Assembly (NCBI RefSeq): GCF_019977755.1
Contig: NZ_AP025144.1
Coordinates: 1,612,001 to 1,676,000 of the forward strand
Direction of reading: 5' to 3'
Length of the DNA: 64,000 bases
From: Vibrio penaeicida
GTDB taxonomy: Bacteria; Pseudomonadota; Gammaproteobacteria; Enterobacterales; Vibrionaceae
Position numbers and translations under genes: made by a program. Below, in pieces: positions 8,448 to 17,894 of the stretch; within the stretch, counting starts at the first letter, position 1; the number at the start of each line of letters is the position of its first letter. The notes beneath the pieces are model-generated. The model had not been told where the DNA came from. It made no database searches and saw nothing but the letters and a program-made list of their open reading frames with translations.

Positions 8448-9320
8448 ATGAATAAACCCAGTTGTATGGCACCAGACAACAATACACGTGTGCCGAGGTT
8501 TAAAGCGCCTCCTAAATCGTGCGATGCCCATTGCCATGTATTTGGTCCACATGATGTTTTTCCCTATGCGATGACATCAACGTATTGGCCACCCGATGCC
8601 GACAAGCATGCCCTTAAACGGGTTCATGACACTCTGGGAGTGGAACGAGCCGTGCTGGTTCAAGCAAGTTGTCACGGAACAGATAACCGAGCCATGTTGG
8701 ATGCCATTAAAAGCAGTAACGGCGCCTATCGAGGAGTTTGCATTGCGGACGACACCTTTTCTGAAAATGATTTCCAAGACTTACATGACGGCGGAGTTCG
8801 AGGCGTGCGGTTTAACTTTGTTCGGCACTTAGGTGGCGCTCCAGATTTAGCAAAGATGCAAACTGTCCTAGATAGGGTTAAGCCACTTGGCTGGCATTTG
8901 GTGATTCATGTTAATGCGGAAGACATGATCCAATACGAATCTATTTTCAATCAGATAGACATGGAAATTGTTGTTGACCACATGGGGCGAGTGCCAACCA
9001 GTGGAGGAGTAGGGCAGAAGGCGTATCAAATTTTGCTGGATTTCATGCAGCGAGATAATTGGTGGGTAAAGGTGTGTGGTTCAGAAAGAATTGCAGTTTC
9101 TCCTCCTTTTTACGATGCCATTCCGTATGCCCAAGGCTTAGTGGAGTTAGCACCTGACCGCATTCTTTGGGGAACGGATTACCCGCACCCAAACATCAAA
9201 AAACACATGCCTAATGACGCCGATTTATTGGATTTAGTGCCACTGATCGCGAGAGATGAAGCCACTCAAAAGAAAATCTTAGTGGATAACCCCGCGCGAC
9301 TCTACGGATTTGAGGATTGA
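8448..9320 (+). CDS. ligI: 2-pyrone-4,6-dicarboxylate lactonase
   Basis: This amidohydrolase-superfamily enzyme opens 2-pyrone-4,6-dicarboxylate to 4-oxalomesaconate. The LigI signature is clear: [60 protein letters not shown] and [12 protein letters not shown]. The HCH motif, later histidines and the final Asp are all present. ATG 8448 is chosen, with AAGGAGA 7 nt upstream; the in-frame TTG two codons earlier is too close to that motif. Length (290 residues) is normal. Confidence 0.93.
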   Translation: MNKPSCMAPDNNTRVPRFKAPPKSCDAHCHVFGPHDVFPYAMTSTYWPPDADKHALKRVHDTLGVERAVLVQASCHGTDNRAMLDAIKSSNGAYRGVCIADDTFSENDFQDLHDGGVRGVRFNFVRHLGGAPDLAKMQTVLDRVKPLGWHLVIHVNAEDMIQYESIFNQIDMEIVVDHMGRVPTSGGVGQKAYQILLDFMQRDNWWVKVCGSERIAVSPPFYDAIPYAQGLVELAPDRILWGTDYPHPNIKKHMPNDADLLDLVPLIARDEATQKKILVDNPARLYGFED

Positions 9321-9324
9321 AACG

Positions 9325-10032
9325 ATGACCCATTTAATACAAGGCGTCGCAGTAAGAAATATCAACAGAGCGAATAGAAAAACTATTGAAGCGTTAGGGC
9401 AGTGCGGAGCAGCAACAGTCCATGAAGCGCAGGAACGTATCGGGCACCTCAGTTCGGAATTAAGGCCCATATACAGAGGTGCAAGGATTTCAGGCAGTGC
9501 AGTAACCATTTTGGCTCAACCCGGTGACAATTGGATGGTTCATGTTGCGATAGAGCTCTGTGAACCGGGTGATATTTTGGTGATCGGTACGACGTCGTCT
9601 TCCGGTGATGGCTACTTTGGCGATTTATTAGCGACCTCGGCGCAAGCTAGAGGAGTGAAGGGGTTGATTATCGATGCTGGTGTACGCGATGTGCGAGACC
9701 TTGAAGAAATGGATTTTCCAGTTTGGTCAAGGGCGGTATCGATTAAAGGAACGGTCAAAAATACTCTCGGTTCGGTCAACGTTCCGATTGTGTGCGGTGG
9801 TCAAATGGTGATGCCCGGTGATGTGGTGGTCGCTGATGACGATGGGGTTTGTGTCGTTCCTCAACAGTTGGCAGAAACCACGTTAGAAGCCGCTCAACAG
9901 CGTGAGGCAAATGAAGAAGAAAAACGTCAAAAATTGGCGAGCGGCGTACTGGGTTTGGATATGTATAACATGCGTCCCAAATTGGAAGCGGCTGGATTCC
10001 GATACTTAGATTCATTGGAGGATCTGAAATGA
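9325..10032 (+). CDS. ligK: 4-carboxy-4-hydroxy-2-oxoadipate / 4-hydroxy-4-methyl-2-oxoglutarate aldolase
   Basis: The RraA-like aldolase cleaves 4-carboxy-4-hydroxy-2-oxoadipate to pyruvate and oxaloacetate, the last pathway step. Seen here: [13 protein letters not shown] near the N-terminus, and the active-site segment [36 protein letters not shown], which carries the conserved Arg and Asp for Mg2+/substrate binding. The C-terminal helix [14 protein letters not shown] is typical of the aldolase branch rather than RraA proper. ATG 9325 has GAGGA 8 nt upstream. The stop overlaps the next start by four bases. Confidence 0.92.
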   Translation: MTHLIQGVAVRNINRANRKTIEALGQCGAATVHEAQERIGHLSSELRPIYRGARISGSAVTILAQPGDNWMVHVAIELCEPGDILVIGTTSSSGDGYFGDLLATSAQARGVKGLIIDAGVRDVRDLEEMDFPVWSRAVSIKGTVKNTLGSVNVPIVCGGQMVMPGDVVVADDDGVCVVPQQLAETTLEAAQQREANEEEKRQKLASGVLGLDMYNMRPKLEAAGFRYLDSLEDLK

Positions 10033-11078
10033 ATGAAAATGCGTTAGTGATTGATTGCCATGGGCATTACACCACGGCACCGAGTGAGCTCGGCGATTAC
10101 CGAGAGCAGCAGAAAAAAGAGCTCGCGGAAGATCCTCTTTTTGAGCATGTAAAAGGCATAGTAGAAATCAGTGATGATCAAATACGCGAAAGCTTAGAAG
10201 GGGCGCAGCTAAAGCTTCAAACTGAACGCGGTTCCCACGTTACGATATTCTCGCCTCGTGCTAGCTGGATGGGGCACCACATTGGGAACCAGACGACCAG
10301 TAAATATTGGAGTGAGCATTGTAACGATCTGATTTATCGGATTACGCAGCTCTATCCCAAGAACTTTATTGGTGCAGCGCAATTGCCGCAATCGCCGAAT
10401 TCCGATTTAAAAGCCAGTGCAGCAGAGCTGGAACGCTGCGTAACTGAATTGGGGTTTGTAGGCTGTAACTTAAGCCCAGATCCTTCGGGAGGGCATTGGA
10501 CCGCTCCGCCGCTGGATGACCGCTATTACTACCCAATCTACGAGAAAATGTCCGAGTTGGGTGTGCCTGCCATGATCCATGTGAGTGGTTGTTGTCACCC
10601 ATGCTTCCATACAACAGGCTCGCATTACTTGGGCGCAGATACGGTGGCTTTTGAACAGTTGATGAAATCAAAAACACTGTTTAAAGATTTCCCCGATTTG
10701 AAATTTATTATTCCCCATGGGGGAGGCGCCGTTCCCTACCATTGGGGACGTTTCAGAGGCCTGTCCGATATGCTTGGGCTTCAACCATTAGAGGAGTTCA
10801 TCAAAGATAATATTTACTTTGATACGTGTGTCTACCATCAGGAAGGCATCGACTTACTCAATAAGGTGGTACCAATAGAAAACATACTGTTTGCTTCAGA
10901 AATGTTGGGCGCGGTCAGAGGTATTGATCCTAAGACGGGTCACTATTTTGATGATACGAAGCGCTACATTGACGGCTCAAATTTATCGCAAGAAAACAAA
11001 CAAAAAATATTGTCCGGGAATGTTCGGCAGGTTTTTTCTCGACTGGACAATCGATTAAAAGAGGTGGGTTTGTTATGA
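10029..11078 (+). CDS. ligJ: 4-oxalomesaconate hydratase (amidohydrolase family)
   Basis: LigJ hydrates 4-oxalomesaconate to 4-carboxy-4-hydroxy-2-oxoadipate. The start [12 protein letters not shown] gives the N-terminal HxH metal motif. [47 protein letters not shown] and [17 protein letters not shown] are LigJ-like blocks. At 349 residues it is normal for the family. Four-base overlaps with ligK and ligA show translational coupling. ACMSD-type decarboxylase relatives share the fold, but operon context favours the hydratase. Confidence 0.92.
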   Translation: MNENALVIDCHGHYTTAPSELGDYREQQKKELAEDPLFEHVKGIVEISDDQIRESLEGAQLKLQTERGSHVTIFSPRASWMGHHIGNQTTSKYWSEHCNDLIYRITQLYPKNFIGAAQLPQSPNSDLKASAAELERCVTELGFVGCNLSPDPSGGHWTAPPLDDRYYYPIYEKMSELGVPAMIHVSGCCHPCFHTTGSHYLGADTVAFEQLMKSKTLFKDFPDLKFIIPHGGGAVPYHWGRFRGLSDMLGLQPLEEFIKDNIYFDTCVYHQEGIDLLNKVVPIENILFASEMLGAVRGIDPKTGHYFDDTKRYIDGSNLSQENKQKILSGNVRQVFSRLDNRLKEVGLL

Positions 11079-11482
11079 GAGACGAACGTGATTACGACGA
11101 TATTCCGGGTACTTATGTATTTGATGGTGAACAATCGCGAAAAGGCTACCATTTGAACATGTTTTGTATGTCTTTGAACAAGCAAGAAAATCGCGATGAA
11201 TTTGAAAAGGATGAGCAAGCTTACGTCAATAAATACGCTTTGACGGAAGAACAAAAGCAAGCCGTACTGAATCGAGAATGGCTACAAATGCTGAAGTTAG
11301 GTGGCAACATTTATTACACCTTTAAACTGGCCATTTTCGATGGGCTGACCATGCAACATGCCGGTGCCGCGATGTCGGGAACCGAGATGACGGTCGAAGA
11401 GTTTAGGCAAATGATGCTAGACGGCGGACGCTCAATAAAGGGGAACCGCAGTAAAAAAGAACAGGGGAATCAAAATGGCTAA
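11075..11482 (+). CDS. ligA: Protocatechuate 4,5-dioxygenase alpha subunit
   Basis: This small helical subunit (135 residues) caps the active site of the extradiol dioxygenase. The segments FVFDGEQSRKGYHLNMFCMSL-type (residues 9-29), LTEEQKQAVLNREWLQMLKLGGNIYY and GLTMQHAGAAMSGTEMTVEEFRQMM match LigA. It overlaps ligJ by four bases and ligB by eight, so alpha and beta are made in coupled fashion. Confidence 0.95.
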   Translation: MRDERDYDDIPGTYVFDGEQSRKGYHLNMFCMSLNKQENRDEFEKDEQAYVNKYALTEEQKQAVLNREWLQMLKLGGNIYYTFKLAIFDGLTMQHAGAAMSGTEMTVEEFRQMMLDGGRSIKGNRSKKEQGNQNG

Positions 11483-12341
11483 AGTTATTGCAGGGGTAGG
11501 TACTTCTCATATCCCATTGGTCGGCGCCACAATGGACAACAACACCATGACTGGCGACTATTGGCAGCCCTTTGTTGAAGGTATTCAACCGGCTCGCGAA
11601 TGGATGGAACAAGTAAAGCCAGATGTGTGCATTATCGTCTATAACGATCACGCGTCCGCGTTCTCTCTAGAGTCTATCTCTACCTTCTCTATTGGGGTCG
11701 CGCCCGAGTTTCAACCTGCCGACGAAGGGTACGGACCCCGTAAGGTACCAGCGTGTAAGGGAAACTCTGAATTAGCGTGGCACATCGCCGAGTCTTTGAT
11801 CTTCGACGAATTCGACATGACTATTGTTAACGAAATGCCAGTAGACCACGGTTTGACGGTTCCTTTGTCCATCATGTACGGAAAACCCGAGTCGTGGCCG
11901 TGCCAGGTCATTCCTTTGGCTGTGAATGTTGTGCAGTACCCTCAACCAACGGGCAACCGTTGCTACAACTTAGGCAAAGCAATCCGAAAAGCGGTGGAAT
12001 CTTTCCCTAAAGATCTGAACGTTGTGGTGTTTGGTACGGGGGGGTTGTCACACCAATTGCAAGGAGAGCGTGCAGGGTTAATTAATGTTGATTACGACAT
12101 CAATTGGTTAAACCAATTTGTGAACGATCCTGAATCTATTAAGGACACTCCGCATACTGAGTATATTCGAGAGACTGGCTCTGAAGGCATAGAAGCCATT
12201 ATGTGGCTGGTGATGCGTGGTGCCCTGCAATCTAATGTAGATGAAGTTCACCGATTTACTCATGCCCCGATATCAAACACACACTATGCCATGACGCTGT
12301 TAGAAAATACCGCTGAGCGCGTAACAAAAAAAGGACGTTAG
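11475..12341 (+). CDS. ligB: Protocatechuate 4,5-dioxygenase beta subunit
   Basis: This is the catalytic subunit. It cleaves protocatechuate between C4 and C5 to 4-carboxy-2-hydroxymuconate-6-semialdehyde using Fe(II). Metal-ligand positions are visible in VGTSHIPLVG (His near residue 12) and VYNDHASAF (His near 61). The catalytic-base region MPVDHGLTVPLSIMYG and the segment VVFGTGGLSHQLQGERAGLIN are intact. It is 288 residues long and lies one base before ligC. Confidence 0.95.
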   Translation: MAKVIAGVGTSHIPLVGATMDNNTMTGDYWQPFVEGIQPAREWMEQVKPDVCIIVYNDHASAFSLESISTFSIGVAPEFQPADEGYGPRKVPACKGNSELAWHIAESLIFDEFDMTIVNEMPVDHGLTVPLSIMYGKPESWPCQVIPLAVNVVQYPQPTGNRCYNLGKAIRKAVESFPKDLNVVVFGTGGLSHQLQGERAGLINVDYDINWLNQFVNDPESIKDTPHTEYIRETGSEGIEAIMWLVMRGALQSNVDEVHRFTHAPISNTHYAMTLLENTAERVTKKGR

Positions 12342-12342
12342 A

Positions 12343-13296
12343 ATGAAAATTTGTCTAGTTGGAGAAGGCGCGTTTGGTCATAAACACCTCGATGCTATAA
12401 AAAACATAGACGATGTTGAAGTCGTAAGTATTGCTGGTGGCGTACAAGAAAGTACTGAATTAACAGCAAAAAAATACGGAATTGCGCATTGGACACTGGA
12501 TCTGGAAGAGGCACTCGCGCAACCGGGTGTAGAAGCGGCCATCATTACTTCGCCAACACCAATTCACGCTAAGCAAGCTTTGCAAGTAATGAAAGCGGGC
12601 AAGCACGTGATGATAGAAATCCCGATGGCGGATTCATTGGTGGATGCGGAATCCATCTGCCAAATGCAAAACGAGACAGGTTTGATCGCGATGGCAGGGC
12701 ATACACGCCGATTTAATCCTAGCCACCAATACGTCCACAACAAAATCAAACAGGGTGAAATGAGCATTCAGCAAATGGATGTACAAACCTACTTTTTCCG
12801 TAGGAAAAATTTGAATGCGTTGGGGCAACCAAGAAGTTGGACAGATCACTTATTGTGGCACCATGCCTGCCATACTGTGGATCTATTTGCTTATCAAACG
12901 GGTGAAGAAATCGTTCAAGTTCAAGCGATGGAAGGACCAAAACACCCAGAGTTGGGTATTGCGATGGACATGAGCATTGGGCTAAAAACAGAATCTGGCG
13001 CGATTTGTACACTGTCGCTTTCGTTCAATAATGACGGTCCTCTTGGCACGTTCTTTCGTTATATTTGTGATAATGGCACTTACATCGCACGTTACGACGA
13101 TCTTGTTGATGGCAAAGAAAACCCGATCGACGTTTCAAATGTCGATGTATCAATGAATGGCATCGAATTGCAAGACAGGGAGTTCTTTGCGGCAATTCGT
13201 GAAAAAAGAGAGCCCAATGCCAGCGTTCATCAAGCTTTGTCTGCGATGAAGGTACTTGATCAAATTGAAAAAGTATTGAATCTCTCGAATAAATAA
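12343..13296 (+). CDS. ligC: 4-carboxy-2-hydroxymuconate-6-semialdehyde dehydrogenase
   Basis: LigC is a Gfo/Idh/MocA-family NAD(P)+ dehydrogenase that oxidises the cyclic hemiacetal of the ring-cleavage product to 2-pyrone-4,6-dicarboxylate. Characteristic blocks: CLVGEGAFGHKHLDAIKNID, VMIEIPMADSLVDAESI, GHTRRFNPSHQYVHNKI, QQMDVQTYFFRRKNLNALG, RSWTDHLLWHHACHTVDLFA and the C-terminal SMNGIELQDREFFAAIREKR. These are specific to LigC within the superfamily. The protein is 317 residues. Confidence 0.94.
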   Translation: MKICLVGEGAFGHKHLDAIKNIDDVEVVSIAGGVQESTELTAKKYGIAHWTLDLEEALAQPGVEAAIITSPTPIHAKQALQVMKAGKHVMIEIPMADSLVDAESICQMQNETGLIAMAGHTRRFNPSHQYVHNKIKQGEMSIQQMDVQTYFFRRKNLNALGQPRSWTDHLLWHHACHTVDLFAYQTGEEIVQVQAMEGPKHPELGIAMDMSIGLKTESGAICTLSLSFNNDGPLGTFFRYICDNGTYIARYDDLVDGKENPIDVSNVDVSMNGIELQDREFFAAIREKREPNASVHQALSAMKVLDQIEKVLNLSNK

Positions 13297-13321
13297 ACAG
13301 TAATACCAATCAAGGATGAGT

Positions 13322-14338
13322 ATGGAAACGCGACGTATAGGATCATTGAATGTGTCACCTATTGGGTTAGGGTGCATGAGCATGTCTATGGGATATGGTC
13401 CTGCAGACGACGCGACCTCGGCGAAGTTATTGAATCGAGCCCTTGATGTGGGGTATCGATTTTTGGATACCGCTTCGATGTATGGCGGAGGTCACAACGA
13501 ATCTTTGATTGGAGAAACACTCAGGTCGCGACGCGATGAATATGTGCTGGCGAGTAAATGTGGGTTTGTTAAAGACCATCAAGGCAAAGCCATTATTGAC
13601 GGACGTCCTGACACGTTAAAGGCGCAATGTGAAGCCAGCCTGAAACGGTTGAAAACGGATGTTATCGATCTTTATTACCTTCATCGCTTGGATCCCACTG
13701 TGCCCATCGAAGAAAGCGTTGGTGCTTTAGGCGATTTGGTTCGTGAAGGGAAAATCCGAGAAATAGGGTTGTCTGAAATATCCAGTAATACGTTAAGTCG
13801 AGCTCATAAGGAGTACGCTGTTGCAGCGGTTCAATCTGAATACTCGTTATGGTCTCGCACTCCAGAGTTTCGCTTGTTGCAAACCTGCACCGATTTAGGT
13901 GTTACGTTCGTTCCTTTTTCTCCCTTGGGGCGTCAATTCTTCACAGGTAAGGCTTTGGATGTCACCCAATTGCCCGACAATGATATTCGGTGTACAAACG
14001 CCAGACCGCGTTTTGAACCGCTTGCTTTTCAACAAAATAAGCAGCTGTTGGTCCCTTTTAAAAAGCTTGCGGAGCAACTTGGGTGCTCTATGGCACAGTT
14101 GTCGTTAGCATGGCTGACGAATCAAGCCGATTCGAACGGCAATAAAACGTTAGTTCCCATTCCGGGCACTAAAACTATTGAATATATGGAAGAAAATATT
14201 GGTGCTTCCGATTTGGTATTGGATAAACAAACGCTCGTTATGTTGGATCAAATGATCAACGAACAGGTCGTAGTTGGTCAACGTTATACAGATGCGATCA
14301 TGTCTTCGACAGATTCAGAAAATGACCGAGCGTTATGA
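13322..14338 (+). CDS. Aldo/keto reductase
   Basis: An NADPH-dependent TIM-barrel oxidoreductase with the catalytic tetrad in place: Asp and Tyr in FLDTASMYGGG, Lys in ASKCGF and His in YYLHRLD. The C-terminal nucleotide-binding segment LVPIPGTKTIEYMEENIGA is also present. Start ATG 13322 has AAGG 6 nt upstream; the ATG at 13316 abuts that motif. It lies 25 bases after ligC on the same strand, so it is probably co-transcribed. It is not a standard member of the 4,5-cleavage pathway, and its substrate is unknown. Confidence 0.88.
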   Translation: METRRIGSLNVSPIGLGCMSMSMGYGPADDATSAKLLNRALDVGYRFLDTASMYGGGHNESLIGETLRSRRDEYVLASKCGFVKDHQGKAIIDGRPDTLKAQCEASLKRLKTDVIDLYYLHRLDPTVPIEESVGALGDLVREGKIREIGLSEISSNTLSRAHKEYAVAAVQSEYSLWSRTPEFRLLQTCTDLGVTFVPFSPLGRQFFTGKALDVTQLPDNDIRCTNARPRFEPLAFQQNKQLLVPFKKLAEQLGCSMAQLSLAWLTNQADSNGNKTLVPIPGTKTIEYMEENIGASDLVLDKQTLVMLDQMINEQVVVGQRYTDAIMSSTDSENDRAL

Positions 14339-14558
14339 CCAGTTAGGGATTTGAGTAGCACTTTTAGCTTGTATTGAGTTTTGTGTTTGAGGTGGTTTAC
14401 AGCATACGACAATTTTCTGTGTAGGCTTTTTAGAGTGTCGGCTTGGGACAAGTAACATTTATGTTTGAATGGATTCGCTAGCATCTTATCCCGAGTTCAA
14501 GTTAAATAACTCAATGCCTCTTATTTAGGCGTTGTATAAGTATGGAGAGACAACTGCA

Positions 14559-14969
14559 TTGGAAGTGAAATTTAGAGGCTTTACTGAGTCTGACGGTGAT
14601 GTATTAGAACGCATTCTTATTGAAAATGGTCAATTTGACTACCCAGAAGTTGAGGGAAAAAACTCAATGAGAAGGGTATCTCAGTGTGATGGTGCAGTTT
14701 TTTTAGTCGCTGAAATCGAAGGGGTTGTCTGCGGATTTGCAAAAGGATTTTATGACGGCTCTAGAGCTCAAATTCAACTGGTCTCCGTTTCTCAAAATTT
14801 TAAAAAAAGAGGCATAGGAACAAAGTTGGTTGATGCTGTAGTTGAAAAGTTTCGAGCAAGAGGAGCTTTAACTGTTTCGGTTATCAATTTGGAAAGCACT
14901 ACCGAGTATTGGGCTCAACTTGGCTTTGAAAAGTTACCGGTACACGTTATGTTGAAACAGACATCGTGA
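14559..14969 (+). CDS. GNAT-family N-acetyltransferase
   Basis: The acetyl-CoA binding motif A is seen as IQLVSVSQNFKKRGIGTKLVDAVVEKF (R/QxxGxG/A type), followed by the motif B strand TVSVINLESTTEYWAQLGFEKL. The start is uncertain. TTG 14559 has GGAGAG 9 nt upstream; an in-frame TTG at 14532 falls inside a small hairpin (CAATGCCT/AGGCGTTG). The substrate cannot be predicted. A second GNAT follows immediately. Confidence 0.8.
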   Translation: MEVKFRGFTESDGDVLERILIENGQFDYPEVEGKNSMRRVSQCDGAVFLVAEIEGVVCGFAKGFYDGSRAQIQLVSVSQNFKKRGIGTKLVDAVVEKFRARGALTVSVINLESTTEYWAQLGFEKLPVHVMLKQTS

Positions 14970-15032
14970 TTGCTCAAGACTTGCTGCGAAAGTTTGTTGT
15001 ATAGGGTTGATTTGGATAAGAAGGTTACAAGG

Positions 15033-15491
15033 GTGTATGCGAGAAAAGCAACGGTTGATGAACTAGAACTAATCTACATGATGGGATTCGACATATGGGG
15101 CGATGGAGCTTCTATGGCAGACTATCTCGATAGTTGTCGACTCAGCAAAAAGTACCAATCAGGTACTTGGTACGTGTTTATATTGCATGGTAATCCCGTT
15201 TCTTCCCTACTCGTGTATTCAAATCATTTTGGGCTAAAAGAGGGTTGCTTTGGTATAGGCTCAGTGGCCACCTCTCCTAAATTTCGGCGACAAGGTCACG
15301 GTACAAAACTCGTCAGTTTGGTGAAGGAGAATCTGTTAAGTGTTCACCATGCCAAAGCAATTTATCTTCATAGCGATATCGATCGTGGATATTATGCCAA
15401 GCTCGGTTTTACGAGCGTTCAAGGTACAGATTGTATGTGTATTTCTAACGACCCATCTTATTGTGAAGGTCCAATACCTTCGTACTTTTAA
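15033..15491 (+). CDS. GNAT-family N-acetyltransferase
   Basis: Motif A is GIGSVATSPKFRRQGHGTKLVSLVKENL and the C-terminal strand is KAIYLHSDIDRGYYAKLGFTSVQG. GTG 15033 with AAGG 8 nt upstream gives the usual GNAT beginning (MYARKATVDELELI). The frame is open back to a TTG at 14970, directly after the preceding gene, but that stretch does not look like a GNAT domain. Substrate unknown. Confidence 0.78.
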   Translation: MYARKATVDELELIYMMGFDIWGDGASMADYLDSCRLSKKYQSGTWYVFILHGNPVSSLLVYSNHFGLKEGCFGIGSVATSPKFRRQGHGTKLVSLVKENLLSVHHAKAIYLHSDIDRGYYAKLGFTSVQGTDCMCISNDPSYCEGPIPSYF

Positions 15492-15731
15492 CAATTAACC
15501 ATTGCATTACCCGTTAATATTGGGTGCTGTCTTTTGCTCTCCAATATACCGATTCTTTACATTGAATTTGGCTTCCAAATCATCAGGTTCATATCGATCT
15601 CCACCTCGATGTTTGTAGTGGAAGAGAAAACATCAACACACGCTCTAGTAAGGTTCCTAAACCACTACTGACACCCTCTGTCAGGGAATCAGTTCACTAT
15701 CGGTTTTCAAACTAGTGGAGAGTATCAAGCT

Positions 15732-16094
15732 ATGAAAATGAACTATTTCGTTGTAGGAACCAATAATATTGAAGCTGCGAACACATTCTATGATTCGCTA
15801 TTCGAAAATACAGGGCTAAGCCAAGTATTGGCGACAGATCGAATGACCTACTGGCAAGATGAAAACCAAGACTTTGCGTTTGCAGTGGCTATCCCTTTTG
15901 ATAAAGAAACAGCCACTAATGGAAACGGAACAATGGTTGGTTTTAGCGTTGGATCCACCAATGAAGTAAAAAGGCTCTATGAAAAAGCCATTGAATTAGG
16001 TGGTACTTGTGAAGGGGAGCCAAACCAGCGTGGTCCTCGCTTTTCTGCGTATGTTAGGGATCTCGATAAGAATAAACTGGTTTTTTCTGACTAG
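15732..16094 (+). CDS. VOC-superfamily (glyoxalase-fold) protein
   Basis: A 120-residue single-domain protein with the VOC pattern: MNYFVVGTNNIEAANTFYDSLF, a central WQDENQDFAFAVAIPFD strand, the helix STNEVKRLYEKAIELGGTCEGEP, and the closing FSAYVRDLDKNKLVF. Such proteins bind metal or small electrophiles as dimers. The first canonical metal-ligand position is not obvious, so activity is open. It is monocistronic, with a strong terminator downstream. Confidence 0.82.
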   Translation: MKMNYFVVGTNNIEAANTFYDSLFENTGLSQVLATDRMTYWQDENQDFAFAVAIPFDKETATNGNGTMVGFSVGSTNEVKRLYEKAIELGGTCEGEPNQRGPRFSAYVRDLDKNKLVFSD

Positions 16095-16181
16095 ATCGAC
16101 AGGCTCCAAAAATTCAAATCTGACTTACCGATGCTTTATATAGCTGACTGGGTGATTTGCCCAATCGCAACAGTATTTCAG

Positions 16182-16220
16182 AGCTTCTGCGCTAATTCAG
16201 CGCAGAAGCTTTGTGTTTTC
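16182..16220 (+). terminator. Rho-independent terminator after the VOC gene
   Basis: AGCTTCTGCGCT (16182-16193) and AGCGCAGAAGCT (16199-16210) form a perfect 12-bp stem with a 5-base loop, followed by TTGTGTTTTC. It sits about 90 bases after the VOC stop. The rest of the 338-base gap to 16433 shows no coding potential or recognisable element. Confidence 0.8.
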
Positions 16221-16432
16221 TGAACTTAGATATAAATCGCTCTTTCTTAGTTCTTCGATGTGCTTCTCAAAATTTCTATGAATCTTTCTGATGTGATTAG
16301 CTGTGTATACAGAGTGTGAGTATGATTGCCGCCATTAAATACCTATGAGTTTGAGGTGGCTGGTTTCTCCGTGTCTCCTCTCATCTCAATACAACCAAGT
16401 TATTCGATGGATGACCATCAAGGAGTGAATAA

Positions 16433-17233
16433 TTGCATTGGCTGAAAGTAAAGAAAGATCCGTCGTCACCTTATATATTTAGCTTTCCTCACAGCGGTGT
16501 CGAGCTGTGTGAAGAAGCACTCAACAATTTATCTGACTTAGGTCGACGCTCTCTACCCAATATGGATTGGCACTTGAATGAGCTTTATGATTTTCTCTAT
16601 GAATATAACGTAAACATCATTTCCACGAGCATGAGTCGATATGTGGTCGACCTAAATAGAGAGCTAAAAAAAGATTCGTTTGGCGAGTTTAAACAAGCCA
16701 TTGTTTACGAGCGAAATACTTGGGGGGAGGAGATCTACCGAGTAAAACCTTCTACCTCTGAAGTTTCTAAGAGAATCGAATCCTTTTATCTTCCTTATCA
16801 TTCCGCACTTGATGAACTGATAAAAAGCGCTATACAGCGATTCGGCGTTGCCTACCTAATTGACTTACACAGTTTTATGGGGCCTTTAAGCTGTGATATT
16901 TGCTTAGGCAATGTTCATGGAAAAAGCTCTTCACCGGAATTTTTAGAGAAACTAAACACCTCATTTGAACGTAATGGCTTTGAAACCGAGTTAAACAATG
17001 TATTCACTGGAGGGTATATCACTGCAAAATACTGCAATAACCCAAATGTTGAAGCCATTCAAATTGAGCTGCGTTACACCAACTATTTACCGAGCGAAGG
17101 GTGGGAGAGCAAAACAGCTCCCGAGATCAACCAAGCCATTTTCGACAAAGCAAAATCAAGGCTTAAACAAGTCTTTTTGGATTCAAATTTGATTTGCGAA
17201 AGTCAAAGCAAAGTGAAAGGGAGTGTTAGGTGA
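16433..17233 (+). CDS. N-formylglutamate amidohydrolase family protein
   Basis: The family hydrolyses N-formylglutamate or related N-acyl amino acids with a zinc site. Seen here: FSFPHSGVELCEEAL (residues 15-29), DWHLNELYDFL, SRYVVDLNREL, YLIDLHSFMGP and the late ITAKYCNNPNVEAIQIELRY. The start is TTG 16433, supported by AAGGAG 7 nt upstream. The four-base overlap (GTGA) with the next gene implies coupled translation. No histidine-utilisation genes are near, so a HutG role is not supported by context. Confidence 0.87.
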   Translation: MHWLKVKKDPSSPYIFSFPHSGVELCEEALNNLSDLGRRSLPNMDWHLNELYDFLYEYNVNIISTSMSRYVVDLNRELKKDSFGEFKQAIVYERNTWGEEIYRVKPSTSEVSKRIESFYLPYHSALDELIKSAIQRFGVAYLIDLHSFMGPLSCDICLGNVHGKSSSPEFLEKLNTSFERNGFETELNNVFTGGYITAKYCNNPNVEAIQIELRYTNYLPSEGWESKTAPEINQAIFDKAKSRLKQVFLDSNLICESQSKVKGSVR

Positions 17234-17859
17234 AACTAACGATTTTAAATGCATCGGGAAAGCTTGATGGTCTGGATACAGAATTAGAACGCTACTTTCA
17301 CCTTGCGTCTAAACCATTATGCAAATATTTCGATTTGGATGATGTCGACGTTACGCTAAGCCCCTATGAAAAAGGGGAAGCACCGAATTCAGGTATTGGT
17401 GGATGGGCGATCAATCGTTATCGTATCGAAATCATGTTGGATACCGACAGAGATGACGTCAAAAGCATCATTGCGAAAGAGTTTGGGGCAGTTCTGGCAC
17501 ACGAAGTAAACCATATAGAACGTATGAAGTTGGGGCTTCCTGGAGATACGTTAGCTGAAAACTTGGTTTACGAGGGGTTAGCGTGTCACTTCGAACAAAG
17601 GTTTAATGGTGGTGTGATTCCATCACTGTTTACTGGCATGGAAGACGTATGTTGGCGTAATCTACTTGAAGAAATGGAGCCTAATCTGGCTAGCAAAGAC
17701 TTTAATTTTGCGGAATATTTCTTTGGTACCGATAACGGAAGATTTCCTAAATACGCTGGGTATTGGGTTGGTTTCAACTTAATTACGCAATACATAGAAG
17801 AGCACGGTGCCACCGAAGAAATCGCACTGAGTTTGCCCGCGGATGCTTTTTTTCCTTAA
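17230..17859 (+). CDS. DUF2268-like predicted zinc-dependent protease
   Basis: A 209-residue protein with an HExxH zinc motif (AHEVNHIERM, about residues 90-99). A downstream Glu in LVYEGLACHFEQRF is typical of DUF2268 (gluzincin-like) proteins. It starts at GTG 17230 inside the end of the N-formylglutamate amidohydrolase gene. No signal peptide is visible, so it is probably cytoplasmic. Coupling suggests the two proteins act together, perhaps in processing formylated or N-blocked peptides; that is inference only. Confidence 0.78.
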   Translation: MKLTILNASGKLDGLDTELERYFHLASKPLCKYFDLDDVDVTLSPYEKGEAPNSGIGGWAINRYRIEIMLDTDRDDVKSIIAKEFGAVLAHEVNHIERMKLGLPGDTLAENLVYEGLACHFEQRFNGGVIPSLFTGMEDVCWRNLLEEMEPNLASKDFNFAEYFFGTDNGRFPKYAGYWVGFNLITQYIEEHGATEEIALSLPADAFFP

Positions 17860-17894
17860 TGACGCTCTCGTTCGCTCGTTCGATTGCTTGGGAG

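Noticed and set aside
12343..13296. Generic Gfo/Idh sugar dehydrogenase
   Set aside because: Blocks such as QQMDVQTYFFRRKN and RSWTDHLLWHHA are LigC-specific, and the operon supplies the partner enzymes.
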